Shown here piece by piece: positions 46,932-55,035 of a stretch of DNA of 64,000 nt. A program made the translations under genes and the position numbers. Positions within the stretch are counted from its first letter, which is position 1. The number at the start of each line of letters is the position of its first letter. Under the pieces are notes generated by a model, which did no database searches, was not told the DNA's origin, and was given only the letters and a program-made list of their open reading frames with translations. The DNA is from Cyanobium sp. M30B3. GTDB taxonomy: Bacteria > Cyanobacteriota > Cyanobacteriia > PCC-6307 > Cyanobiaceae. Location: the NCBI GenBank assembly GCA_018399015.1, contig CP073761.1, positions 2,480,001 to 2,544,000 on the forward strand, read 5' to 3'.

Positions 46932-47070
46932 CGCGGTCGTCGCGGATCAGGGCTGCGACGTTGAGCTGGCGGCCGGCGCTGGGTGTGGTGGCGCGCAGCT
47001 GGGAGAGTTCGATGCGGAGCGCATGGGCCTGAGCGTGATCGGGGCGCTGGGGGATCAGCGGCTGAGCCAT
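46921..47070 (-). CDS. Small VapB-type antitoxin
   Basis: A 49-residue protein from ATG 47070 (MAQPLIPQRPDHAQAHALRI) ending LNVAALIRDDRDGR, the typical tail of VapB antitoxins that blocks the PIN active site. The N-terminal DNA-binding half is short. Its stop overlaps the VapC start by 11 bases. Expected to repress its own operon together with the toxin. Confidence 0.6.
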   Translation of the reverse strand: MAQPLIPQRPDHAQAHALRIELSQLRATTPSAGRQLNVAALIRDDRDGR

Positions 47071-47357
47071 CGCTGCAACTCATGCAATCTCTAAAACGCT
47101 CGTAGTGCGGAAGCCCTACTGCTTTGCAGTGCGGCTGGACATCCTGGGATCCTTACCGATGCCGCCATGTTGCTGGGGTTCGCCCGTTCGGCGGGCTGCT
47201 GAAGGGTCCATGAACGAGAGCTGCGGCCTCGCCGAGCATTGGCGCTTTGCGTAGTTTTTGGGAGTTTTCCATGGCTGGGGGCGTGGTTGGATGGTGTTTA
47301 AGCAAAGACAAAAAGTCCCAGCGTTCCTACTGTTGGCTTCGGAGGCAAAGCACGTTG

Positions 47358-49016
47358 ATGGCTGAGCACCGCCCTCTATCTGTCAGGACCCTGCTGCTGC
47401 GCCGTAGCCGGCCGCAGGCGGAGCAGGGGATGCTGGCCTCCACCCTTGGTACGATCGTGCTGCTGCTGTTCGGCTCAGCGGCACTGGTGGCCGGAAGCCT
47501 CACTTGGCAGACCGCCTCCAGCCGCGGCGGCGATGCAGAGCAGGCCCGCGAGGCCGCCGAGTGGGGGTTCAATACCTTGGTTGATCGGCTGAACGAGCCA
47601 GGCAACAACTATCTGCTGGTGTCGAAATGGGCGGACTCAAACTGGAAACCCACTGCTGATCTGCGCACAACCTGTGGTATTACCACCGATAGCAGAGGCG
47701 TTGTTCAGCCTGATGTTTTGGTTAGCGATACCAAAACGGTGGGCAGCCGCGAGGTGCGCTATCGCCTGACCAACTTTGTGCCTCCTCAGTATCCCAATCC
47801 AAACGAACCGCCAGAGGCTCTGCTAGAACCCTGCAAAGACAGCTTTGGCAATCTTGCTGGCGGCACTGCTCGGTTAACGATAGTGGGCGAAGTGATCCAT
47901 AACGGGACTGTTGTTGCTCGCCAGGAGATCGCCCGTAGCACAACGGTTGATGCAATTGGTGGTGATGGATCATCCGCATCCATTCCCCCCACCCCCATGC
48001 CTGTTCTTGCCCTGGGAACTGGCGACAGCGGAGCGATATCACTTGGTGATACGGATCAAGGCAAGAGACCCGAGTTTCTGTTTGATTCAAACGGGAACTG
48101 GAAAGGAGATCCTGGGCAGCAAGATACCAAATTAACCATCTACTGCCTTCAGCAAGACCCTGCGCCATGCTATGACGAATTAACAGATATTTCTCAGGAG
48201 CCTGGTCCTCCAAATCGATATCAGATTCAAAACCTGTCGACAGACGACTTTCTTGCCGCCCTTCCAGCGTCACCTCCATTTGCAAGCAATCCCGGCAATG
48301 GAAATATACTCCGAATTGGAAATGGCAACCTTGGCAATAATAACAATCTTAGAGATTTTCCCTACCAACGCAATTCTTCGAACCTGCAGGCCCAGTGCAG
48401 CAATTTAACCTTGCAAGGGGAAGACGTTATCGCATGCAATGTTCGTTTCGATTTACCCGATAATCGAGTATTTAGCGTGCGCACGGACCTCACGGGAGGC
48501 AAGCCTGTTGTGCTGTACTTAAGAGGAGATGATGATCACAAAATTGGAAAGAGAAGTCGCATCATTAACAAGCTTTTTGCAAATTCTCGCAATTCTGATC
48601 CAGGCAGCTGGTCTGCGCTCAGGATATTTGGAGACTCGAGGCCCGGATCAACGTATCGATATCCAGTAAAGCCTAAATCGGATTTTTCAAGCGATGAAGA
48701 ACTCGATGACTACTTAAAGGGCTGCACCAGCGGCGATCAGCAAAAGTTTGAAGTAGGAGAGGATTCGGTCATTGAAGGCGCAATGATTTGGGTTCCCAAA
48801 GGCGAGTTCGACCTTAAGGATCATGGCAACTCTTCCCGGCTTGGATTGTTTGGAGCTCTCTGGGTTTGCAAGGTTACATACGGCAAAAACTTCGTGGTAT
48901 TAAATAATAGCTCTGCTACGGAGGTGAGTAGTGGCATTGCAGCTGCTCTTGGCTTGCAAGGAACATCGCAAGCGCCACTCCGCTTCGTTGCACGTGGTGT
49001 GGAGCGAACCATATGA
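47358..49016 (+). CDS. PilX-like minor pilus protein with large C-terminal domain (module 4)
   Basis: A 552-residue protein from ATG 47358. QGMLASTLGTIVLLLFGSAAL forms a pilin-like helix, followed by QAREAAEWGFNTLVDRL, resembling the module 1 counterpart. The C-terminal part is Asn/Ser/Asp-rich. The stop overlaps the next start (ATGA). Base composition drops clearly (many AT-rich codons) after about 47900, unlike most of the window, suggesting acquisition or relaxed codon use. Confidence 0.62.
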   Translation: MAEHRPLSVRTLLLRRSRPQAEQGMLASTLGTIVLLLFGSAALVAGSLTWQTASSRGGDAEQAREAAEWGFNTLVDRLNEPGNNYLLVSKWADSNWKPTADLRTTCGITTDSRGVVQPDVLVSDTKTVGSREVRYRLTNFVPPQYPNPNEPPEALLEPCKDSFGNLAGGTARLTIVGEVIHNGTVVARQEIARSTTVDAIGGDGSSASIPPTPMPVLALGTGDSGAISLGDTDQGKRPEFLFDSNGNWKGDPGQQDTKLTIYCLQQDPAPCYDELTDISQEPGPPNRYQIQNLSTDDFLAALPASPPFASNPGNGNILRIGNGNLGNNNNLRDFPYQRNSSNLQAQCSNLTLQGEDVIACNVRFDLPDNRVFSVRTDLTGGKPVVLYLRGDDDHKIGKRSRIINKLFANSRNSDPGSWSALRIFGDSRPGSTYRYPVKPKSDFSSDEELDDYLKGCTSGDQQKFEVGEDSVIEGAMIWVPKGEFDLKDHGNSSRLGLFGALWVCKVTYGKNFVVLNNSSATEVSSGIAAALGLQGTSQAPLRFVARGVERTI

Positions 49017-49621
49017 AAGCACACTTTCGCTATGCCAAGATCAGGCCAGTCCCTGGATACAGCCTGGCTTCAGTGGCTGGCTTCACACTTGTAGAGATGC
49101 TCGTTGCTGTGGTGATCATGGGGATTGCCGCTGGCGCAATAGTGCAGGCATCCAATATCGCTTTTTCCGCTAGTAAACGGAGCAATTCCGGTTCAGAAAT
49201 TCAGAATGTGGTAAGCCGTGATCTCAATTGGCTGCGTTGGTATGGCAATGCCTGGAACTGCGAGGCAGGTAGTTACTCCACATGCACCACCTCGTCGCCA
49301 AACTCGGTGCTTCGATATTCCACTACCCAGGAGTGTTCAACCCTTGTTGAAGACTTTCTCAAAGACGCTGCCAGCTTCGATAGAACGGATCTGCCCAGGC
49401 CGTTCCCCATCCCCAGCACAGCAGGCACAGCGCAGGCGCTTGAGGAGATTAACGGCACCCAGCTCACGCGCACTATCCGCCTTCCAAGCGGAGCCGTGGA
49501 TTCAGCCCAATCCCGCAGTGTGGAGGTGATCTACAACTATGCAGGGCAACCTGCAGTTGATCGCTTCGCTTCCGTGCTGATCCAGGCCGGCGGCTGGTGT
49601 GATCCTGGCCAACCCACGTGA
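49013..49621 (+). CDS. PilV-like pseudopilin (module 4)
   Basis: A 202-residue prepilin with VAGFTLVEMLVAVVIMGIAA after a 30-residue leader. Three or more cysteines in the globular domain (NCEAGSYSTC). Coupled to both neighbours. Shares gene order with module 1. Confidence 0.8.
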   Translation: MKAHFRYAKIRPVPGYSLASVAGFTLVEMLVAVVIMGIAAGAIVQASNIAFSASKRSNSGSEIQNVVSRDLNWLRWYGNAWNCEAGSYSTCTTSSPNSVLRYSTTQECSTLVEDFLKDAASFDRTDLPRPFPIPSTAGTAQALEEINGTQLTRTIRLPSGAVDSAQSRSVEVIYNYAGQPAVDRFASVLIQAGGWCDPGQPT

Positions 49622-49625
49622 GCCT

Positions 49626-50135
49626 GTGAACAGGCACTCTCCTAGTCATGGCTTCGCGCTATCTGAGCTGATGGTCATCGTGGTGATCCTCGGCATCCTG
49701 GCGAGTGTTGGCTCCTTTGGTTTACTTGTGAGTTCACGGGTGTGGGGTTTGCGTAGCGCCGCCTTGGAACTGGCCGGCTATCTCGAAAATGCCCAGGCCG
49801 TCGCTGCCGGCAGCACCCAATCCTGCTTTCTGGCCATCACGGGCACCGGTGATGCCCTACAGATCGGCCCAACCAATGCCGCATCCAATGCCTGTGCAAA
49901 CCTTGCGGCTGTGCAGCTGCTGCCAAGCAGTCCCATTCCCCTTGGCTTGAATCAGCCATCGCTGCTCACCTTCACCTTCAATCCCCGCGGCAGTGTGGCA
50001 GCGACCCAAACCACCCTGCTGTCTGCCGCCAATACCGCCAATGTCCAATACTGCGTACAGGTTCTGGCTCCCTCGGGGCTGGTAGGTGTTGGTATCCAAC
50101 AGGGCAGCATCTGCAACCATGCGCAGTTCAAGTAG
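49626..50135 (+). CDS. FimT/GspH-like pseudopilin (module 4)
   Basis: A 169-residue prepilin from GTG 49626 (GTG 49599 possible). HGFALSELMVIVVILGILAS has alanine at +2 and glutamate at +5. The GspH helix LELAGYLENAQAVAAGS is followed by a pattern close to FTFNPRG. Two cysteines in the second half. Confidence 0.8.
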   Translation: MNRHSPSHGFALSELMVIVVILGILASVGSFGLLVSSRVWGLRSAALELAGYLENAQAVAAGSTQSCFLAITGTGDALQIGPTNAASNACANLAAVQLLPSSPIPLGLNQPSLLTFTFNPRGSVAATQTTLLSAANTANVQYCVQVLAPSGLVGVGIQQGSICNHAQFK

Positions 50136-51039
50136 TCGGGTGTACGCGGCCGCCGGCTTCACGCTGGTGGAATTGCTGGTGACGATTGGGATCGCTTCAG
50201 CAGTGACCCTGGGAATCACCGCTCTGCTCAATGCCGATCTCCGCTCCAACATCACACTGCTGCAGTTTCAGCGCCTGCGCCGTCAGGCCAGCCATGCAAG
50301 GCGCTTCATTGAACTGGAAGCATCTCAGGCTTCCCAGCTTCAGGTTGACCCTGACAACCCTCATTCACTGGAATTGAGAGGAGTTCTTCCCTCTGATGGC
50401 AGCACTTATGAGATCCGGTATGAGATTGTTGATCTTGACAATGTGGAGCAGGCTGGGGTTGCATTTCGCGGTCCGTTTGTGCTTCAACGCATAGGCCCTC
50501 CATACACTGCAGCAGGCGTCCTAGATGATACTGCCAATCAGTCTTTGGTGATTCTGGATGGACTGGTAGGCCTGGAAGCATTTACGGTGCAGTCGCAGGC
50601 CGGTTCAAGTCGTGGTGCACTGGTGCGGATTGACATAAATGATGCCGATTCCACGTACAATCCGGAATTTGCATTATCTTTAGCAACGAGCCCTGCTCTA
50701 GGCGTGCTCTTGAGCCCCTCATCGGCGTTCGATCCCAATTGTACTGGCACTCCTGCTCCTGCTGGCTGTCGCAATGACGGAACAATCCAGGAATGGGATA
50801 CACGCACCAGTGGTACGTCAATCACTCCGGTTGGCACCCCCGAGCAGGTTATTGTCTATTTTAATGGCTTGAAGCCATCCGCTTCTAACGCCATTAGGCG
50901 CACTGCAAGCACTAACCCCGTAGAAACGTGCATCCGCACAAGCTGCTATGTTGAGGTGAATGGGACTGGCTACACAATCAATACCCGTGTGGATAAACTC
51001 GTTTTCACAGATGAAGTGGTGGCCGTTCCGCCATTCTGA
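50119..51039 (+). CDS. PilW-like pseudopilin (module 4)
   Basis: A 306-residue prepilin from ATG 50119: AAGFTLVELLVTIGIASAVT, then the helix LRRQASHARRFIELEASQAS, matching the helix LDYLIQVEASE of the module 1 protein in position. A pair of cysteines occurs near the C-terminus (CIRTSCYVEV). Overlaps the upstream gene by 17 bases. Confidence 0.8.
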   Translation: MRSSSSRVYAAAGFTLVELLVTIGIASAVTLGITALLNADLRSNITLLQFQRLRRQASHARRFIELEASQASQLQVDPDNPHSLELRGVLPSDGSTYEIRYEIVDLDNVEQAGVAFRGPFVLQRIGPPYTAAGVLDDTANQSLVILDGLVGLEAFTVQSQAGSSRGALVRIDINDADSTYNPEFALSLATSPALGVLLSPSSAFDPNCTGTPAPAGCRNDGTIQEWDTRTSGTSITPVGTPEQVIVYFNGLKPSASNAIRRTASTNPVETCIRTSCYVEVNGTGYTINTRVDKLVFTDEVVAVPPF

Positions 51040-51549
51040 ACTTCTTCTGGGTTTTGTTGACATCCTCTTCACTGGCAGGATTTACTGCGCTGCCTAAACA
51101 TCGCTATCACAGCACCAATCCCGTTTCAGAGAAATCTCGGTGAAGCTCCTGCAATGCGGCCCCCCCCATCCAGCCGCAAACATCTGCCTTGATGGCCCGC
51201 TGCAACGAAATACCAACCGGTTCCGTGTTCATCTCGTCCGCTGACGATTGAAAACCTCGGTATGGGGCGCCGCCATCGTTCTCGGAAGAGTGGGCACCGT
51301 ACTGCCCCCATCGCTCGTCAACAGCGCTGCCCGCTGGCGCTCATCCAGAGCCTGCACTTCCGGCAGCCCTCCAGCTTGGAACGACTCCACAACCCGCCAC
51401 GTCATCAGGCGGCATCCGCAGCTGGGTAACCCCTACTGCGCACACCTACAGGCTTCTCCGCTTCACGCACTTCTACTGACTATCGCTTAAGCTCCAACGA
51501 GATTTGGTCCGTTGAAGCGATCCGGTTTTCACTCATTCGCTCGTGCTAC
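51040..51549. other. Stretch without recognised genes
   Basis: I see no convincing coding frame, RNA gene or IS end. A few short open frames exist on both strands but their translations show no family features. A run of eight C occurs near 51154. Confidence 0.5.
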
Positions 51550-51600
51550 GGATCATCACAGTCCAGCCCCTCGCGGCACATCAAGCCTCTGCTGGCCTTG

Positions 51601-51999
51601 ATGGCGGGCTCCCTGCTGGCCTCCTGCGCCACTGATGGTTCCCGCCACAAGGCCCTGCTGATGGTGGACTGCCAGTTCCAAGCCAACAAGCACGTGCACC
51701 TGCATGTGGCGGAAGACCCTGGCACTGTGGCCCTGATCACCCGCTACGCCCCGGGCGCGGAGAGCTCCCATCGGGAGGATCTGCGCAAAGGGATTGAGAG
51801 CAAAGGCCGGCTGATCAGCGCCGATGGCTATCGCCTGGCGGTGGACATGTACCTGCTCAATGATCGCCTCGGCGACAATCCCGGGGAGACTGTGCGCATC
51901 TTGGTTGATGGGGTCGGCCGATCCCGGATCGAAGCCAGGGCCCCCCGTGGCGGCGTGCGCACGATCGATACGGGGGTGTGCATCGTCCCTGAGGCGTAG
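51601..51999 (+). CDS. Putative lipoprotein with damaged 5' end
   Basis: A 132-residue secreted-type protein with a lipobox (LLASC) at the very start of the annotated frame. The in-frame upstream translation (RHIKPLLALMAGSLLASC) completes a normal lipoprotein signal with a basic n-region, but no ATG, GTG or TTG precedes it back to at least 51500. Only ATG 51601 and TTG 51598 are available, and they leave the signal without its basic end. The mature part (VDCQFQANKHVHLHVAED) is of unknown family. The gene may be losing function. Confidence 0.5.
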   Translation: MAGSLLASCATDGSRHKALLMVDCQFQANKHVHLHVAEDPGTVALITRYAPGAESSHREDLRKGIESKGRLISADGYRLAVDMYLLNDRLGDNPGETVRILVDGVGRSRIEARAPRGGVRTIDTGVCIVPEA

Positions 52000-52220
52000 G
52001 GGTGATCAGGCCGGTGCTTTCAGCAGCTAATCCCGGTTCGCGGCTGAGGCCGTAACCCAGGCTGTAGTGGGTCATCGCCAGGGTGTCCGATCACCACCAC
52101 ATCGATCGGTTCGCTCTCGATCACGCGCCGCACGAAACCCTTCCAGCCCGGGCGCCACTGCCGAGCCAGGCCATCGCGCACCCGTTGCCAGAGCAGGCAG
52201 GTCTGACCGCTGCGTGTTGT

Positions 52221-52484
52221 TCATCGATAGACATCTCTCCTGTGTCCAACTTTCACGACGTCGACGACTCTGTGTTGATAGTCTACAGTATAGATCACTC
52301 GATCGTCACCTTGCCGCAGGCGATAGACGGCTGATCTACCGGCAAGCTTTTCAGATCCTTGAGGATGCTGATCAGAAGCCAGGCATTTAATCTTCTCGAT
52401 CAGCTTATTTAATGTCTGCTTGCTCGAGACTGCTTGCAGCTCTTTGGCGGCGGAATTCTTGATGGTGACTTTATAGCCGCCCAC
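52221..52484 (-). CDS. RelE-family toxin
   Basis: An 87-residue ribosome-dependent mRNA interferase. Landmarks: YKVTIKNSAAKELQAV at the N-terminus, KLAGRSAVYRLRQGDDRVIY with catalytic arginines, and the terminal VGHRRDVYR with the last conserved tyrosine. The start overlaps the antitoxin gene by 14 bases. Confidence 0.85.
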   Translation of the reverse strand: MGGYKVTIKNSAAKELQAVSSKQTLNKLIEKIKCLASDQHPQGSEKLAGRSAVYRLRQGDDRVIYTVDYQHRVVDVVKVGHRRDVYR

Positions 52485-52665
52485 TGTCTCTCAGGGCTCC
52501 AATGAAATCCTCAAAATCCATGCTCTCCTCCGTTTGTCGGATCTCTGCATCCCGTAAGTCGTCAGCGTCCTCAGCCAAGGTGATCTGTACTGCTTCATTC
52601 ACCATGTCCGAGATGTGATGCGCATGGGCATCAAAGTAGATGGTGGCACGCTTGGTTGTTTCCAT
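52471..52665 (-). CDS. RelB-like antitoxin, internal deletion likely
   Basis: A 64-residue protein starting METTKRATIYFDAHAHHISD, then MVNEAVQITLAEDADDL. Homologous RHH antitoxins of this type have about 15 extra residues between the YFD strand and the SDxVNEAV helix, here missing, which would delete the first helix. The C-terminal toxin-binding part is normal. Whether it still folds is unclear. Confidence 0.6.
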   Translation of the reverse strand: METTKRATIYFDAHAHHISDMVNEAVQITLAEDADDLRDAEIRQTEESMDFEDFIGALRDSGRL

Positions 52666-52684
52666 CGTTCAACACTAGCGCCGA

Positions 52685-52843
52685 TCAGAGGTGCGACCAC
52701 GCCTCATCCTCTTCTGGATTCAACCAATCCAATTTGAGCGATTGCTCGCTGAGCAGAAGACCGTTCAGTGCAGGGTCCTCATTCTCGGAGGGGATGGTCA
52801 CATGAACTCTGCAGCCGCTTTCCAGATCAAGAGGTGAAGTCAT
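52685..52843 (-). CDS. 52-residue protein coupled to BrnA
   Basis: Starts MTSPLDLESGCRVHVTIPSE and ends LDWLNPEEDEAWSHL; acidic. Its start overlaps the upstream BrnA stop as ATGA, so both are translated together. The tail resembles C-termini of small antitoxins, but I do not recognise the family. The length is below usual gene-calling limits. Confidence 0.5.
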   Translation of the reverse strand: MTSPLDLESGCRVHVTIPSENEDPALNGLLLSEQSLKLDWLNPEEDEAWSHL

Positions 52844-53103
52844 GTTGATGTGTTTCTCTGGATGTATTCCCGTAAAGCCGCATCCATGCGGGCTTGCCAG
52901 CCAGCTCCGGAAGACCTGAAGTAGTGAAGTACCTCTGGGCTATATCTGATTGAGACTAATTGCTTTTTCTTTGCTGATCTAGGCCGGCCACGACCAGCTC
53001 GAATCGGCACCATGTTGATCATCTGCTCTTCCGTGAGAGGGAGCGCATCAGGATCCGATTCAGCTGCGGCCGTAATACGCTGATCCTCCTCAGCTGTCGG
53101 CAT
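52840..53103 (-). CDS. BrnA-type antitoxin (orphan)
   Basis: An 87-residue protein: MPTAEEDQRITAAAESDPDA, GRGRPRSAKKKQLVSIRYS and SSGAGWQARMDAALREYI are typical of BrnA, an RHH antitoxin. No complete brnT precedes it. Directly upstream in the same frame are about 18 codons (WEAALVWIDHRADYGEL) resembling an internal stretch of BrnT, so the toxin gene seems to have been deleted except for this piece. Confidence 0.65.
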   Translation of the reverse strand: MPTAEEDQRITAAAESDPDALPLTEEQMINMVPIRAGRGRPRSAKKKQLVSIRYSPEVLHYFRSSGAGWQARMDAALREYIQRNTST

Positions 53104-53179
53104 CTTCAGCTCGCCATAGTCAGCACGATGATCAATCCAAACAAGAGCCGCCTCCCAACTGAGCTGAGCCCCAGCGCGC

Positions 53180-53848
53180 TCACTCCGCCCAGATCTCCTC
53201 CAGGTTGAGGCAGAGGCCGGGGAACTCGGCGCCCCCCTCCAGCGTGGCGGCCAGTTCCAGGCGTAGGGGCTCTTCCTGGTTGGCTTCCTGGTTGCGGGCC
53301 TCCTGGTGTGCGGGGCCCCACACCTCCACGGCGCGCTCGTGGGGCAGCAGCAGCCAGCCGAGGCGGGCGCCATTGGCCTGATAGGCGGCCATCTTCTGGC
53401 GCAGGGCCGAGACACCCCGGGGGCCCTCGTCGCTGGGGCTGGCCAGTTCCACCACCAGGTCGGGGCAGAGGGGCGCAAAGCTGCGGCGCTCTGCCGGGCT
53501 GAGGGCCTGCCAGCGTTCCAGGCGCAGCAGCGAGGCGTCGGGGCTGCGCACCGAGCCATCGGGCAGGCGGAAGCCGGCGGAGCTCTCGAACACCTTCCAG
53601 CCGCCCTGCCGGTCGGCCCAGAGCAAAAGCCGCATCACCACACGCGAGTTGCGGCCGCTGGTCTCGCTGCTGGCTGGCGTCATGGTGATCAGGGCACCGT
53701 CGGCAGCCAGCTCCAGCACCGCCTCGCGGTTTTCCGCGCACACCCGCTCGAACTGCTCGGGCGTGAGGCGCAGATCCGGCGGCAGCCGCAGCGGCGCCAG
53801 GGCATCGAACAGGCTGGCTGGGGCCGGTGGTGTGGGTGTGCTGGTCAT
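53180..53848 (-). CDS. Uma2-family putative nuclease
   Basis: A 222-residue PD-(D/E)XK-fold protein of the Uma2 family, abundant in cyanobacteria, function unknown. LTPEQFERVCAENREAVLEL, SPDASLLRLERW and CPDLVVELASPSDEGP contain the conserved acidic residues; the C-terminal lysine/Tyr region is KMAAYQANGARLGWLL. ATG 53848. It stands alone between toxin-antitoxin loci. Confidence 0.8.
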   Translation of the reverse strand: MTSTPTPPAPASLFDALAPLRLPPDLRLTPEQFERVCAENREAVLELAADGALITMTPASSETSGRNSRVVMRLLLWADRQGGWKVFESSAGFRLPDGSVRSPDASLLRLERWQALSPAERRSFAPLCPDLVVELASPSDEGPRGVSALRQKMAAYQANGARLGWLLLPHERAVEVWGPAHQEARNQEANQEEPLRLELAATLEGGAEFPGLCLNLEEIWAE

Positions 53849-54097
53849 GGGTTGAGGCCAGCGGGTTGGATTCAGCGTAGGGGCGACGGCGAGCTCGGCA
53901 TGGATCGCTGGCTTGCTGCGCGGTTGGGGGGCCAACTCGATCGCGGGTTGAGGTTCAGGTTGGGACTGCAGTGAGCATGGGGAGGGAAGGCTTTGTGTTG
54001 CTGGTGAGTGGTTTCGCCGCACTGGTGGCAACCCTGAGCCCGGCAGCCGGCAGCTCCAGCTGATGCTGAATGAAGTGTTAGCTGCACAGGAAGGCCG

Positions 54098-54367
54098 ATG
54101 TCGGTATCGTTAATGGGATGGCGGCGCTTTCGAATGCCGACAATCCTCAGAAGCGGTCCTTATAGGGTCTACTTCTACAGTCACGAGCCAAACGAGCCTC
54201 CCCATATTCATGTCGACAGAGATAAGGCGTCTTGCAAAGTCTGGCTTGTTCCTGTTGCACTGTCCTCGAGCCTTGGTTTCAGCGCCAGAGAGCTGCGTGA
54301 CATTGAACGGCTGGTCAGCTTGAACAGAGCTATCCTGCTGAAAGCATGGGAGGAGTTTCATGGCTAA
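54098..54367 (+). CDS. DUF4160 protein
   Basis: An 89-residue protein; the DUF4160 core starts at MPTILRSGPYRVYFYSHEPN (ATG 54134), followed by EPPHIHVDRDKASCKVWL and AILLKAWEEFHG. I use ATG 54098 because AGGAAGG precedes it by three bases; the shorter start gives 77 residues. DUF4160 genes usually pair with DUF2442 genes in toxin-antitoxin-like modules; the activity is unproven. Overlaps the next gene by eight bases. Confidence 0.8.
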   Translation: MSVSLMGWRRFRMPTILRSGPYRVYFYSHEPNEPPHIHVDRDKASCKVWLVPVALSSSLGFSARELRDIERLVSLNRAILLKAWEEFHG

Positions 54368-54620
54368 CCCTGGCGAGCAGGTCACTGACGTTGCGTTGAC
54401 AGAAGACAGGCTGATCGTCGACTTGGCTGACGGTCGTTCTATTTCGGTACCGCTGGCTTGGTTCCCAAGGCTTCTACATGCAACCTCCCAGGAGCGTGAC
54501 CACTGGGAGATTGCAGGGGCTGGCTACGGAATCCACTGGCCAGATATCGATGAGGATTTAAGTGTGGAAGGCCTGCTTCGAGGTGCGCCAGCGCCCCAGG
54601 CAAAGGCTCTGGTCAGCTAA
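54360..54620 (+). CDS. DUF2442 protein
   Basis: An 86-residue protein typical of DUF2442: LTEDRLIVDLADGRSISVPL, AWFPRLLHA, GYGIHWPDIDEDLSVEGLL. Probable partner (antitoxin-like) of the DUF4160 protein. Its stop codon lies in the attC-like repeat. Confidence 0.85.
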   Translation: MANPGEQVTDVALTEDRLIVDLADGRSISVPLAWFPRLLHATSQERDHWEIAGAGYGIHWPDIDEDLSVEGLLRGAPAPQAKALVS

Positions 54621-54698
54621 CACCGCCATGCACCTGAGTCGCCGCCGTAACGTTCTACTCTTCGCCGCGCAGACCTTGCGGCCAGGTGGTAGCGAGCG
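54614..54698 (+). other. attC-like imperfect inverted repeat
   Basis: Outer arm CAGCTAAC (54614-54621) pairs with GTTAGCTG formed by base 54698 plus the cassette's first seven bases. Nine-base spacers on each side are followed by CACCTG (54631-54636) with CAGGTG (54683-54688), then GCCGC (54641-54645) with GCGGC (54678-54682), with a four-base bulge AGTC on one side and a loop of about 32 bases. The DUF2442 stop codon lies inside the first arm, as is usual for cassettes. Confidence 0.5.
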
Positions 54699-55035
54699 AT
54701 CTGGGTCAGACTGGAAGAGCTCGGCCAACAGGAGCAGCTCGATCCGCTGCTGAATCTGCTCGCGCTGCCGGTTCTGCATGAGCCCGCGTTGCAGCTGCGC
54801 AGCCAGCAGATCCTGGAGCGTCGCCCGGATCTGGCTGAGTCTGTTTTCCCAATTCTGATGCAACGGCACCCCCACTTCACCCTGGAGCAGATGATGGTGG
54901 TCGTGAAGATTCCCACCCAGGAGCTGCGCCACTCGCGGGCCGCCCAGGAGTTGATCGAGGAAGGCCGTCAAGAAGAGGAGGCTCGGGGAGAAGCCCGCGG
55001 CGAAGTGAAGGCGACCCTCCGCCAGCTCAGCCGCC

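Larger units (their letters stand above)
54078..54698 (+). mobile_element. Candidate integron-type gene cassette carrying DUF4160/DUF2442
   Basis: The 621-bp segment interrupts the Rpn remnant exactly between GTG (ending 54077) and ATC (from 54699); the intact paralogue reads GTGATCTGG there. No target bases are duplicated or lost, and the site fits the G^WT secondary site of integron integrases. The segment begins TTAGCTG and ends in G; circularised this gives GTTAGCTG, complementary to CAGCTAAC at 54614-54621. It carries two co-directional genes. No integrase is seen. The cassette identity is inferred. Confidence 0.55.

Noticed and set aside
47071-47357. Promoter or RNA gene upstream of pilin module 4
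   Set aside because: Short imperfect palindromes exist near 47100-47140, but none forms a convincing terminator, operator or RNA.
51126-51490. Short frames on both strands in the stretch after pilin module 4
   Set aside because: No recognisable family and no ribosome site; an IS or group II intron remnant was considered but no supporting motif was found.
52000-52220. Possible decayed gene on the minus strand downstream of relE
   Set aside because: A few protein-like stretches (for example FVRRVIESEPIDVVVIGH) but no family could be named and the frame is broken.
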